Of a stretch of 64,000 nucleotides of DNA, positions 17,776 to 25,472 are shown piece by piece. Source of the stretch: Pedococcus bigeumensis. Its GTDB lineage: Bacteria > Actinomycetota > Actinomycetes > Actinomycetales > Dermatophilaceae. Numbering within the stretch: position 1 is the first letter of the stretch; each line of letters opens with the position of its first letter. A program made the translations under genes and the position numbers. The stretch spans positions 651,957 to 715,956 of the forward strand of contig NZ_RCZM01000002.1 in the NCBI RefSeq assembly GCF_006438965.1. The letters run 5' to 3'. The notes under the pieces are model-generated. The model did not search any database. It was not told the DNA's origin and saw nothing but the letters and a program-made list of their open reading frames with translations.

Positions 17776-18762
17776 CTAGGGCGCGACGCAGGCGATGTGG
17801 GGTTCGATGGCGTCGGCCGATGCCTGGCCGTAGGCCTCCGCCAGACGCTGCAGGAAGCTCGCCTTGCCGAGGGTGTACTCCTGCGTGCCGACCGTCTCGA
17901 TGACGTAGGTCGCCAGCATGGATCCGAGCTCGGCGCTGTGCCGAAGGCCCAGGTCTGCCGCGAGGCCGGTGAGGAACCCCGCGCGGAACGCGTCGCCGAC
18001 CCCGGTCGGGTCGGCGCGGCGGACCTCGCGGGCCACCGACACCTCGATGGGGTCCTCCCCCTTGCGCTCGATGGTGACGCCGTCCTTGCCCTTGGTGACC
18101 ACCCGGGTGTTCACGCGGTCGGCGATCTCCGCGGCGCTCCACCCGGTCTTCTGCTCGGTCAGGGCGGCTTCGTACTCGTTGGTGAGCAGGAAGTCGGCGC
18201 CGTCGATGAGCTGGCGGATGGTCGCGCCGTCGGCGAAGGCCAGCTGCTGGCTCGGGTCCGCGGCGAACGGGATGCCGCGCGAGCGGCACTCGCGGGTGTG
18301 GCGCAGCATCGCCTCGGGGTCGTTGGCGCCGACGAGCACCAGGTCGAGACCGCCGACGCGCTCGGCGATCGGGCCGAGCTCGATGGCCCGCGCCTCACTC
18401 ATCGCACCCGCGTAGAAGGTGGCGATCTGCGCCATGTCCTCGTCGGTCGTGCAGACGAAGCGAGCGGTGTGCTTGGACTCGGACGTGTGCACCGAGGCGC
18501 AGTCGACGCCGTGGCGCTCCAGCCAGCTCCGGTAGTCGCCGAAGTCCTCACCGACCGCCCCGACGAGGATCGGTCGCTGTCCGAGGTTGGCCATGCCGAA
18601 CGCGATGTTGGCGGCCACCCCTCCCCGGCGGACCTCGAGGTCGTCCGCGAGGAACGACAGCGAGACCTTGTCGAGCTGCTCGACGACGAGGCTGTCGCGG
18701 AACCTGCCCTTGAAGGTCATCAGGTGGTCGGTGGCAATGGATCCCGTGATGGCTATCTGCAC
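17776..18762 (-). CDS. PfkB-family carbohydrate/adenosine kinase
   Basis: The 328-residue protein is a ribokinase-fold enzyme. RRGGVAANIAFGMANLGQRPILVGAVGEDFG is the N-terminal PfkB region with the substrate Gly-Gly, and DPTGVGDAFRAGFLTGL is the C-terminal signature with the catalytic base Asp in G-V-G-D. Its overall sequence resembles the mycobacterial enzyme characterised as adenosine kinase, which sits in a similar place near ctaC, so phosphorylation of adenosine to AMP is the likeliest reaction. Other ribokinase substrates are possible. A TAGGTT hexamer lies 13 bases before the ATG, giving a very short leader. Confidence 0.85.
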   Translation of the reverse strand: MQIAITGSIATDHLMTFKGRFRDSLVVEQLDKVSLSFLADDLEVRRGGVAANIAFGMANLGQRPILVGAVGEDFGDYRSWLERHGVDCASVHTSESKHTARFVCTTDEDMAQIATFYAGAMSEARAIELGPIAERVGGLDLVLVGANDPEAMLRHTRECRSRGIPFAADPSQQLAFADGATIRQLIDGADFLLTNEYEAALTEQKTGWSAAEIADRVNTRVVTKGKDGVTIERKGEDPIEVSVAREVRRADPTGVGDAFRAGFLTGLAADLGLRHSAELGSMLATYVIETVGTQEYTLGKASFLQRLAEAYGQASADAIEPHIACVAP

Positions 18763-18847
18763 GGTGGAAAACCTACCCCGTGGGCGCGACGTGCGGCATC
18801 GCAGGGAGTTACCTCCTGGTAGCGGCGTGTCCCCGACAGGTCCGGCC

Positions 18848-18853
18848 TAGCGT
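18848..18853 (+). promoter_or_regulatory. -10 hexamer for a small leaderless gene
   Basis: TAGCGT ends six bases before ATG 18860, the same geometry as at many longer genes in the window. Confidence 0.35.
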
Positions 18854-18859
18854 GGGTGC

Positions 18860-19090
18860 ATGACCCCGCGCCGGATGGTCCCCGCAGCCCGCCACGCTGC
18901 CATTCCGGGGCCCTTCCCCGGGCCGCGTGACGCCCTCGACAGCGGCAGCGTCTCCGAGCTGGTCGAGGACGGCCGCGGCGTGCAGCTGACCGTCGCCCGG
19001 GCGCGTCCCTGGCCGGTCCAGCACCACGACATCGTCGTCCCGACCGGCGCGCCCTCGCTGCTGGACGGTCTCGGGAGCTACGGCTCCTGA
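18860..19090 (+). CDS. Small hypothetical protein
   Basis: A 76-residue reading frame starts at an ATG placed six bases after TAGCGT. The product is soluble, without signal peptide, Cys pair or recognisable domain: MTPRRMVPAARHAA, then a Gly/Pro-rich stretch, then LVEDGRGVQLTVARARPWPVQHHDIVVP, which could form two or three beta strands. It is divergent from the adenosine-kinase-like gene and ends 120 bases before the flavodoxin-like gene. Open frames of this size also occur by chance at this G+C, so the promoter-to-start geometry is the main argument. Confidence 0.45.
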   Translation: MTPRRMVPAARHAAIPGPFPGPRDALDSGSVSELVEDGRGVQLTVARARPWPVQHHDIVVPTGAPSLLDGLGSYGS

Positions 19091-19210
19091 GCCGCCTCGG
19101 CGCACGCCGCTCGTGCGGACCTGCCAGCTGGCCGCCTGCCGCCTGCCGTCTGCCGAATGACCGCCTCGTGACGCTTGCCGGGGACCGGCCGAGCGGGCAC
19201 AGTCGGTCGC

Positions 19211-19936
19211 ATGAGTGATCCCGAGATCAGCGCCTTCGACTTCAGCGGCCTGCGCGCGACCTTCGTCAACTGCACGCTCAAGCGGTCGCCGGAGCCGAGC
19301 AACACCCAGGGCCTGGTCGACATCAGCGCCGCCATCATGCGCAAGCACGGGGTCGACGTCCAGGTGATCCGGGCGGTCGACCACGACATCGCCACCGGTG
19401 TCTACCTCGACATGACCGAGCACGGCTGGGAGCGCGACGAGTGGCCGACCCTGTTCGCGCGGATCATCGACTCCGACATCCTGGTCGTCGCCGGACCGAT
19501 CTGGCTGGGCGACAACGCCAGCATCACCAAGCAGGTCATCGAGCGCCTCTACGCCGGGTCGTCGATGACGAACGCGTCGGGCCAGTACGTCTACTACGGC
19601 AAGGTCGGCGGAGCGATCATCACCGGCAACGAGGACGGCATCAAGCACTGCTCGTCCAACATCCTCTACAGCCTGCAGCACATCGGCTACGCCATCCCGC
19701 CTGCCGCCGACGCCGGGTGGATCGGTGAGGCCGGACCCGGCCCGTCCTACCTCGACCCGGGCAGCGGGGGCCCGGAGAACGAGTTCACCCAGCGCAACAC
19801 CACGTTCATGACGTGGAACCTGATGCACCTGGCTGCCCTGCTCAAGGCCGCCGGCGGCTTCCCCGTCGGCGGCAACCAGCGCACCGAGTGGGATGCCGGC
19901 GCCCGGTTCGACTACCCCAACCCCGAGTACCGCTGA
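19211..19936 (+). CDS. Flavodoxin-like NAD(P)H-dependent oxidoreductase
   Basis: The 241-residue protein has the flavodoxin-fold pattern of NADPH-dependent FMN reductases. ATFVNCTLKRSPEPSNTQGLVD provides the FMN phosphate loop, ARIIDSDILVVAGPIWLGDNASITKQVIERL the second FMN loop and helix, and YYGKVGGAIITGNEDGIKH the third strand. It is cytoplasmic and probably reduces flavin or quinone-type substrates; the specific role is unknown. The start is ATG 19211. It is a single gene ending at a strong bidirectional hairpin shared with erpA. Confidence 0.82.
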   Translation: MSDPEISAFDFSGLRATFVNCTLKRSPEPSNTQGLVDISAAIMRKHGVDVQVIRAVDHDIATGVYLDMTEHGWERDEWPTLFARIIDSDILVVAGPIWLGDNASITKQVIERLYAGSSMTNASGQYVYYGKVGGAIITGNEDGIKHCSSNILYSLQHIGYAIPPAADAGWIGEAGPGPSYLDPGSGGPENEFTQRNTTFMTWNLMHLAALLKAAGGFPVGGNQRTEWDAGARFDYPNPEYR

Positions 19937-19969
19937 CCGACGTCCCACGACGGAGGCGGGGCACGCCCC

Positions 19970-20021
19970 GGAACGCACGTGGCCGGCATACCCCGAGGGG
20001 TGTGCCGGCCACGTGCGTTCC
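19970..20021. terminator. Bidirectional terminator between the oxidoreductase gene and erpA
   Basis: The arm 19970-19994 is complementary to 19997-20021 over 25 positions, with one G-U pair. The stem lies between two convergent genes, 34 bases from one stop codon and 50 from the other. It includes a copy of the CGGCATAC word at 19984-19991. Confidence 0.8.
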
Positions 20022-20070
20022 CTGGGTGCGATGCCCAGGTCAGTCTTGGTCGATCAGCTGCCGTGCTTGC

Positions 20071-20463
20071 TCAGCTGAACGAGTCCCCGCAGGCGCACGA
20101 GCTGCCGGCGTTGGGGTTGTCGATCGTGAAGCCCTGCTTCTCGATGGTGTCGGCGAAGTCGATGCTCGCGTCCACGAGGTACGGGGCGCTCATCCGGTCC
20201 ACCACGACCTCGACACCGTCGAAGTCGCGCACGAGGTCACCGTCGAGGGTGCGCTCGTCGAAGTAGAGCTGGTAGATGAGGCCGGAGCAGCCACCGGGCT
20301 GGACTCCGACGCGCAGGCGCAGGTCGTCACGCCCCTCCTGCTCGAGCAGGGACTTGACCTTGGCAGCCGCAACATCGGAGAGGAGCACGCCGTGCGTGGT
20401 CTCGGCAGGCGCCGCGGTCGCGTCGGCGGTGGTCGCCGTAGCGGTCTGGTCCTGAACACTCAT
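20071..20463 (-). CDS. erpA: Iron-sulfur cluster insertion protein, ErpA/A-type carrier
   Basis: The 130-residue protein has an Ala/Thr-rich N-terminal tail of about 25 residues and then the HesB/IscA domain. The three cluster-binding Cys residues are in QPGGCSGLIYQLYFDE and the C-terminal SSCACGDSF (C-x-C). These proteins accept assembled Fe-S clusters and pass them to apo-enzymes; NadA and LipA in this window are candidate clients. AAGGA precedes ATG 20463 by eight bases. A TACAGT hexamer on the minus strand at 20545-20550 suggests a leader of about 75 bases containing the hairpin GTTGGC-A-CTGGT-GGCCAAC. Confidence 0.93.
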   Translation of the reverse strand: MSVQDQTATATTADATAAPAETTHGVLLSDVAAAKVKSLLEQEGRDDLRLRVGVQPGGCSGLIYQLYFDERTLDGDLVRDFDGVEVVVDRMSAPYLVDASIDFADTIEKQGFTIDNPNAGSSCACGDSFS

Positions 20464-20558
20464 GGGATGAGTCCTTCATGTCGGTGGAGGTTGGCCACCA
20501 GTGCCAACCTGCGGTTCTCGCGAAATGTTCCCCGCGCACCTCCCACTGTACGACCTGG

Positions 20559-21725
20559 TCAGCTCCGAGGGGACCAGGTGGCCGCCACCCGGGCAGCGCG
20601 CGCCGCCAGGGTGCCCACCGGATCGGACATCGCGGCCTCGACCTGGGCGGGCGTTTCGGCCACCGCATAGCTGCCCGACAGACCGAGCGTCATCGCCTCA
20701 CGACGCCCCACGGTGGCCTGCCCGGCGATGACCACGCTGGGCGTCGCGGTCTCGAGGGCCAGCCCGGCCACGCCGGCCACGACCTTGCCCTGCAGGGACT
20801 GCCAGTCGAAGCAGCCCTCCCCCGTGACCACCAGGTCCGCCGCGCGGAGCAGCTCGCGCAACCCGACCGCCTCGAGCACCTCCGACACGCCGCTGACCCG
20901 GACGCCTCCGAGGAGGGCCAGGCCGTAGCCGAGACCACCCGCGGCACCTGCCCCGGGTGTCTTGTCGATCCGGCGAGCGGTACCGGTCAGCAGGTCGGTG
21001 TGCTCCGGAACCGTGCGACGGACCACCTCGACGAACCGCCCGAGCGCCCCCTCCAGAGCCTGGGCGACCTCTGGCGAGGCGCCCTTCTGTGGGCTGAACA
21101 CGGCACTGGCGCCCTGCAGCCCCAGCAGCGGCGACTCCACATCGGTGGCAAGCACCAGCTCGACCCCGGCGAAGCGCTCGCGGGTCGTCGCGAGTCCCGG
21201 CAGGGCCGCGTCGGAGATGTCGGCCAGGGCCAGCCCACCCCGCGCGAGGTCCTTCGGTGCGCCGGCTCCCAGCGCCGCGAGCATCCCTGCGCCGGCGTCG
21301 TTGGTGGCGCTGCCACCGAGACCGACGACGATGCGGGTGGCCCCTTCGGCCAGGGCCGCCTCCACGAGCTGACCCACCCCCCAGGTGCTGGTGACGGCCG
21401 GGTTGCGCTCGTCGGCGGCGAGCAGGTGCAGCCCCGCTGCCTGCGCCGACTCGACGTATGCCGTGCGGTCGCCTTCCGCACCGACCACCAGCAGGGCGGC
21501 GGGCACGTCGCGACCGAGCGGGTCTGCCACGGTGACCGCGAGGGTCTGCGCGTCCGGGAGCGCTGAGGCGAGGACGTCGAGGAACCCCGGGCCGCCGTCC
21601 GAGAGCGGACGCAGGGTCAGCAGGTCGTGCGGCGCGCTGGCGGCCCACCCCTGGGCGATGGCCTGGGCGGCCTGCTGGGCGGTGAGGGTGCCGGTGAAGC
21701 AGTCCGGCGCGATGACGACGTGCAC
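20559..21725 (-). CDS. Glycerate kinase
   Basis: The enzyme phosphorylates D-glycerate. MHVVIAPDCFTGTLTAQQAAQAIAQGW is the N-terminal signature of the GlxK/GarK family (canonical APDSFKG becomes APDCFTG). LRPLSDGGPGFLDVL, IVVGLGGSATNDAGAGMLAALGA and VTGEGCFDWQSLQGKVVAGVA are the other conserved blocks; the last is usually GE-x-D-x-Q-S. The 388 residues are normal. AAGGATG precedes GTG 21725. Ser and Lys of the first motif are replaced by Cys and Thr, which I note but cannot interpret. It is a single gene, convergent with nothing and upstream of erpA on the same strand. Confidence 0.93.
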   Translation of the reverse strand: MHVVIAPDCFTGTLTAQQAAQAIAQGWAASAPHDLLTLRPLSDGGPGFLDVLASALPDAQTLAVTVADPLGRDVPAALLVVGAEGDRTAYVESAQAAGLHLLAADERNPAVTSTWGVGQLVEAALAEGATRIVVGLGGSATNDAGAGMLAALGAGAPKDLARGGLALADISDAALPGLATTRERFAGVELVLATDVESPLLGLQGASAVFSPQKGASPEVAQALEGALGRFVEVVRRTVPEHTDLLTGTARRIDKTPGAGAAGGLGYGLALLGGVRVSGVSEVLEAVGLRELLRAADLVVTGEGCFDWQSLQGKVVAGVAGLALETATPSVVIAGQATVGRREAMTLGLSGSYAVAETPAQVEAAMSDPVGTLAARAARVAATWSPRS

Positions 21726-21851
21726 GCGGTCATCCTTTCAGCCTTCGCGCCCGGCGCCACGGCGGGTTTCTTCCGTGCTCCTGAGCACGGGCGCGCCGGA
21801 ATCCGCATCGCGGTGGAGGCCGCAGGGGCAAAACAGGTCCACAATGGATGG

Positions 21852-22073
21852 ATGCGCCCCCGCCAGCCCGCCAAGAAGCCGCATCTGCCTAACAGCCCGT
21901 TCCGGGCCGCTCCGGTGCCCGACATCCCGGACTTCGCCGTGAACGACCGCGTGACCCACGACCGGCACGGGCTCGGATCGGTCGTCCGGATCACCGGCGA
22001 CCGGATCCACGTGAAGTTCGGTGAGAACACCGTCAGCGTGGCGATGTCCAGCAGCAAGATCCACCCGCTCTAG
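21852..22073 (+). CDS. Small conserved protein with a CarD/UvrD-tudor-like fold
   Basis: The 73-residue product has a basic, Pro-rich start (MRPRQPAKKPHLPNSPF) and then FAVNDRVTHDRHGLGSVVRITGDRIHVKFGENTVSVAMSSSKIHPL. The pattern of G-D-R-V-x-H-x-x-x-G-x-G-x-V followed by alternating strands is the small SH3/tudor-like module seen in CarD and at the C-terminus of UvrD/PcrA helicases, which contacts RNA polymerase. CACAAT lies six bases before the ATG at 21852, a weak -10. Its role is unknown; RNA-polymerase or nucleic-acid contact is inference from fold resemblance. Confidence 0.75.
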   Translation: MRPRQPAKKPHLPNSPFRAAPVPDIPDFAVNDRVTHDRHGLGSVVRITGDRIHVKFGENTVSVAMSSSKIHPL

Positions 22074-22094
22074 ACCTACCCGCCCCACGGTCCG

Positions 22095-22874
22095 CTAGGG
22101 CACCAGAGCAGCAGCAAGGAGCCGACGGGCGGCAGCCTCGTCACCGTCGGTCACGAGCACCGCTGAGTCCGCGCGGTGCCACAGCGCAAGGTAGAGGTGG
22201 GACGCCGGTCCCCTGACCCGGGCGACCGCCTCCTGCGCCACGCTGTCGATGACGCGAACCGCTCCGTCGACCACCCCTACGGTCCACGAGGCGTCGGTGT
22301 CCGTGCACGCGAAGGCGATCGGTTCCCCGGCCGGGACCACCTCCAGCGGCGGACGGTCCGCGTGCCGGACCAGGCTGCGCGGGGCCATCACCTCGAAGAC
22401 CTCCGTGACGCCGTCGGCAGCCTGCTCCGTCGTCATTCCGGGGATGCGGTCAACGAGCCCGGTCGTGGGCAGCAGACCGCCTGCCTGCAGCGCGTCGACG
22501 TGGTGGACCGTCGTCTCGTGGAGCTGGCGACGCCGCCAGAACCGGACGTCCTGGTGACCCGGCACGGCGGAGAAGCTCCACGACGGGTGGTCGGGCGACA
22601 GCTCGGCCAAGGTGCCCACGACCGTGTCGGCGGTTGCGGCATACCAGTCGGGCAGCGGCTGCTCGCGGTCACGACGCGGGTAGGGATCGGGCGGTGCGCC
22701 GTGGCGTGCGCAGTGCGCCGCCCACAGGTGCACCCGGCCGAGGTGGTCGACGAGGTCGGTCACGCTCCAGCCCGGGCAGGCCGGGACCGGTGCGTGCGGG
22801 TCGGCACCTCGGACGGTGGCTCCCATCGCGGCGGTGGCCGTCCGCAGGGCTCTCACGAGGCTCTCGTCGTCCAT
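22095..22874 (-). CDS. Maleylpyruvate isomerase-family mycothiol-dependent enzyme
   Basis: The 259-residue protein is a DinB-like helical bundle of the MDMPI type. CPGWSVTDLVDHLGRVHLWAAHCARHG carries the first metal His, and RQLHETTVHHVDALQAGG the E-x-x-x-H metal pair typical of the family, here with an extra His. The C-terminal half (EVFEVMAPRSL onward) is the accessory MDMPI-C/SCP-like domain. Members use mycothiol for isomerisation or S-transfer; the substrate is not known. TAGGGT lies seven bases before the minus-strand ATG 22874, suggesting a leaderless message. It is divergent from nadA. Confidence 0.85.
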   Translation of the reverse strand: MDDESLVRALRTATAAMGATVRGADPHAPVPACPGWSVTDLVDHLGRVHLWAAHCARHGAPPDPYPRRDREQPLPDWYAATADTVVGTLAELSPDHPSWSFSAVPGHQDVRFWRRRQLHETTVHHVDALQAGGLLPTTGLVDRIPGMTTEQAADGVTEVFEVMAPRSLVRHADRPPLEVVPAGEPIAFACTDTDASWTVGVVDGAVRVIDSVAQEAVARVRGPASHLYLALWHRADSAVLVTDGDEAAARRLLAAALVP

Positions 22875-22959
22875 GGCCGCGACCCTAGGGCACCGGACGG
22901 GGGCCAGGTCGGCCGTCGACGACCACTGGGCGCTGGCAGTGCTCCGGTTGCCCACGGCA

Positions 22960-22965
22960 TACGAT
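22960..22965 (+). promoter_or_regulatory. -10 hexamer of a leaderless nadA promoter
   Basis: TACGAT ends seven bases before GTG 22973. Its first three bases belong to a CGGCATAC word at 22955-22962. Confidence 0.5.
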
Positions 22966-22972
22966 CGAGGAC

Positions 22973-24178
22973 GTGAGCACCCCTGTGACGCAGTCGGACT
23001 CCCGGCCCACCACTCCCCTGCCGTTGCTCGTCCTCGGACGCGGCACGGAGCTGCACACCGAGCGCGGGGTCGAGTGCCCGGGTGATCTGCCGGCACCCTC
23101 CGACCCCGGGCTGGTCGACCGCGCTCGCGCGGCCAAGGCCGCCCTGGGAGACCAGGTGTTCGTGCTCGGGCACCACTACCAGCGCGACGAGGTCATCGAG
23201 TTCGCCGACGTGACCGGTGACTCCTTCAAGCTGGCCAAGGACGCTGCTGCCCGGCCCGACGCGCCGTACATCGTGTTCTGCGGCGTGCACTTCATGGCCG
23301 AGTCGGCCGACATCCTCACGGCCGAGAACCAGACCGTGATCCTCCCCGACCTCGCGGCCGGGTGCTCGATGGCCGACATGGCCGCCATCCGCCAGGTCGA
23401 GGACTGCTGGGACGACCTGGTCGAGGCGGGGGTCGCCGACGTGACCGTTCCGGTGACCTACATGAACTCCTCCGCCGCCATCAAGGCCTTCACGGGTCGG
23501 CACGGCGGCACCATCTGCACGTCGTCCAACGCCAAGACGGCACTGACGTGGGCGCTGGACCAGGTGGGCGCCGGCGGCAAGGTGCTGTTCCTGCCGGACC
23601 AGCACCTGGGGCGCAACACCTTCGTCCGTGACCTCGGCGGCTCGCTCGACGGCTGCGTGGTGTTCGACCCGCACAAGCCGATGGGTGGGCTGACCAAGCA
23701 GGAGCTCCAGGACGCGACGATGATCCTGTGGCGCGGTCACTGCTCGGTGCACGGCCGGTTCAGCCTCGCGGCCGTCGAACAGGCCCGCCGCGAGATCCCG
23801 GACGTCAAGGTGATCGTCCACCCCGAGTGCCAGCACGAGGTCGTCGAGGCCGCTGACGAGGTCGGCTCGACCGAGAAGATCATCCAGACCATCGCGGCCG
23901 CTCCCGATGGCACGAAGTGGGTGGTCGGGACCGAGCTCAACCTGGTGCGGCGACTCGGGACACTGTTCCCGCGCCAGCAGATCTCGTTCCTGGAGAAGAA
24001 CGTCTGCTACTGCTCGACGATGAACCGCATCGACCTGCCGCACCTCGTCTGGACCCTCGAGTCGCTCGTGGCCGGCCGCGTGGTCAACGCGATCAAGGTC
24101 GACGACGAGGTGGCCCACTTCGCGCGCCTCGCCCTCGACCAGATGCTGGCGCTGCCGGGCGAGACCTCGAAGGACTAG
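22973..24178 (+). CDS. nadA: Quinolinate synthase
   Basis: NadA condenses iminoaspartate with dihydroxyacetone phosphate to quinolinate, using a [4Fe-4S] cluster. VFVLGHHYQRDEVIEFADVTGDSFKLA is the N-terminal triose-phosphate-binding signature, and VIVHPECQHEVVEAADEVGSTEKI a central block with one cluster Cys. Further candidate cluster Cys residues are in YIVFCGVHFMAESAD and in the C-terminal KNVCYCSTMN. The sequence VTYMNSSAAIKAF is also typical. The start is GTG 22973. At 401 residues it is a standard actinobacterial NadA. nadB and nadC, its usual partners, are not adjacent. Confidence 0.95.
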   Translation: MSTPVTQSDSRPTTPLPLLVLGRGTELHTERGVECPGDLPAPSDPGLVDRARAAKAALGDQVFVLGHHYQRDEVIEFADVTGDSFKLAKDAAARPDAPYIVFCGVHFMAESADILTAENQTVILPDLAAGCSMADMAAIRQVEDCWDDLVEAGVADVTVPVTYMNSSAAIKAFTGRHGGTICTSSNAKTALTWALDQVGAGGKVLFLPDQHLGRNTFVRDLGGSLDGCVVFDPHKPMGGLTKQELQDATMILWRGHCSVHGRFSLAAVEQARREIPDVKVIVHPECQHEVVEAADEVGSTEKIIQTIAAAPDGTKWVVGTELNLVRRLGTLFPRQQISFLEKNVCYCSTMNRIDLPHLVWTLESLVAGRVVNAIKVDDEVAHFARLALDQMLALPGETSKD

Positions 24179-24261
24179 TCCTGCTGGCGGAGGCCACCGC
24201 AGGCCAGCCCCCGCAGACTGATTGGTTTGCAGGGGTCCGCAACCCGCCAGGAGGATCACCC

Positions 24262-25416
24262 ATGGTTCGCATCGTCGACCCACGAGGACGAGGACGTCGC
24301 ACCCTACTCACGTTGACCGCCACGGTGGCTCTGGTCGCCGCCGCAGTGGCTCCCGCCCAGGCCCACAGCAGCCACGGACACCCCACTCCGCCGCCGACGA
24401 GGGTGGCCAGCGGCCTGGACAACCCGCGGCAGCTCATCGTCAACGGCCACGGCGACCTGTATGTCGCCGAAGCCGGACGGGGCGGCAGCACCCTCTGCAT
24501 CACGGGCCCGGAGGGTGACGACATCTGTCTCGGGTCGACCGGCGCGGTGACGCGGGTGACCCGGAAGGGCACGCAGTCGCGGGTCGTCACCGGACTGCCG
24601 TCGCTCGCGGCTCCCGACGGCTCAGCAGCCATCGGACCCTCGGACGTCGAGTGGCTGGGCGGGCGTCAGCTCGCTGTGCTCATCGGGCTCGGCGCCGACC
24701 CAGCGGCCCGCGACGCAATGCCTGCTGAGGGCTCCCGCCTGGCGACGTTGCAGCTCGCCAAGGTCGGCTCCACGCACACCCGGACCATCGCCGACCTGGG
24801 CGCCTACGAGGCCAAGGCCAACCCGATCCACGACCCGGACAGCAACCCGAGCTCGTTGATCCGGGTCGGCGACAAGTTCGTCATCACCGACGCCGGGGGC
24901 AACGACCTCGTCAGGACGGGACGTCATGGCCTGTCGACGGTGGCCGTGTTCGACGACCAGATGGCCGACGCCCCGCCATTCCTGGGCCTACCTCCCGGTA
25001 CCCAGATCCCGGCTCAGGCCGTGCCCACAGCGGTCGTTCGCGGACCTGACGGCGCGTACTACGTCAGCCAGCTCACCGGCTTCCCGTTCCAGCCCGGCCT
25101 GGCGAACATCTACCGCGTCGTGCCCGGACACGCCCCGACCGTGTGGGCCTCTGGGCTGACCAACGTCACCTCCCTGGCGTTCGACTCACGTGGTTCGTTG
25201 TATGCCGTCCAGCTCGCCAAGGACGGTTTGCTCAACGCGCCGCCGGACGCGCCGCCGGTCGGTTCGCTCGTCAAGGTGTCGCGCAGCGGCGCCCACACGG
25301 TCGTTGCCGACAACCTGGTCGCGCCGTACGGCATGGCCATCAGCGGGCACCAGGCCTACGTGTCGACCTGCTCGGTCTGCCCAGGTGGCGGGGAGGTGTG
25401 GCGAATCACGTTGTAG
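24262..25416 (+). CDS. Secreted ScyD/ScyE-family beta-propeller-like protein
   Basis: A clear Sec signal (RRTLLTLTATVALVAAAVAPAQA, cut before HSSHG) is followed by about 350 residues with propeller-like repeats: VASGLDNPRQLIVNGHGDLYVAEAG, then GAVTRVTRKGTQSRVVTGLPS, and near the end WASGLTNVTSLAFDSRGSLYAVQLA with VVADNLVAPYGMAISGHQAYV. The strand pattern resembles NHL or gluconolactonase-type propellers, which the ScyD/ScyE domain name describes. Three Cys residues in the last repeat (STCSVCPGG) could form a disulfide. GGAGGA lies six bases before ATG 24262. It follows nadA by 83 bases but may have its own promoter. Confidence 0.8.
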   Translation: MVRIVDPRGRGRRTLLTLTATVALVAAAVAPAQAHSSHGHPTPPPTRVASGLDNPRQLIVNGHGDLYVAEAGRGGSTLCITGPEGDDICLGSTGAVTRVTRKGTQSRVVTGLPSLAAPDGSAAIGPSDVEWLGGRQLAVLIGLGADPAARDAMPAEGSRLATLQLAKVGSTHTRTIADLGAYEAKANPIHDPDSNPSSLIRVGDKFVITDAGGNDLVRTGRHGLSTVAVFDDQMADAPPFLGLPPGTQIPAQAVPTAVVRGPDGAYYVSQLTGFPFQPGLANIYRVVPGHAPTVWASGLTNVTSLAFDSRGSLYAVQLAKDGLLNAPPDAPPVGSLVKVSRSGAHTVVADNLVAPYGMAISGHQAYVSTCSVCPGGGEVWRITL

Positions 25417-25472
25417 GAGAAACTGGTCCTGGACCAGCTGGATTCCGTGGGCGAGCGACCCGACCGTGAGTT

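Noticed and set aside
17170..18822. A 550-codon plus-strand frame opposite aat and the kinase gene
   Set aside because: Composition is that of an antisense shadow, and both minus-strand genes have full family motifs.
22853..24283. A 476-codon minus-strand frame opposite nadA
   Set aside because: nadA is certain and the opposing translation is of low complexity.
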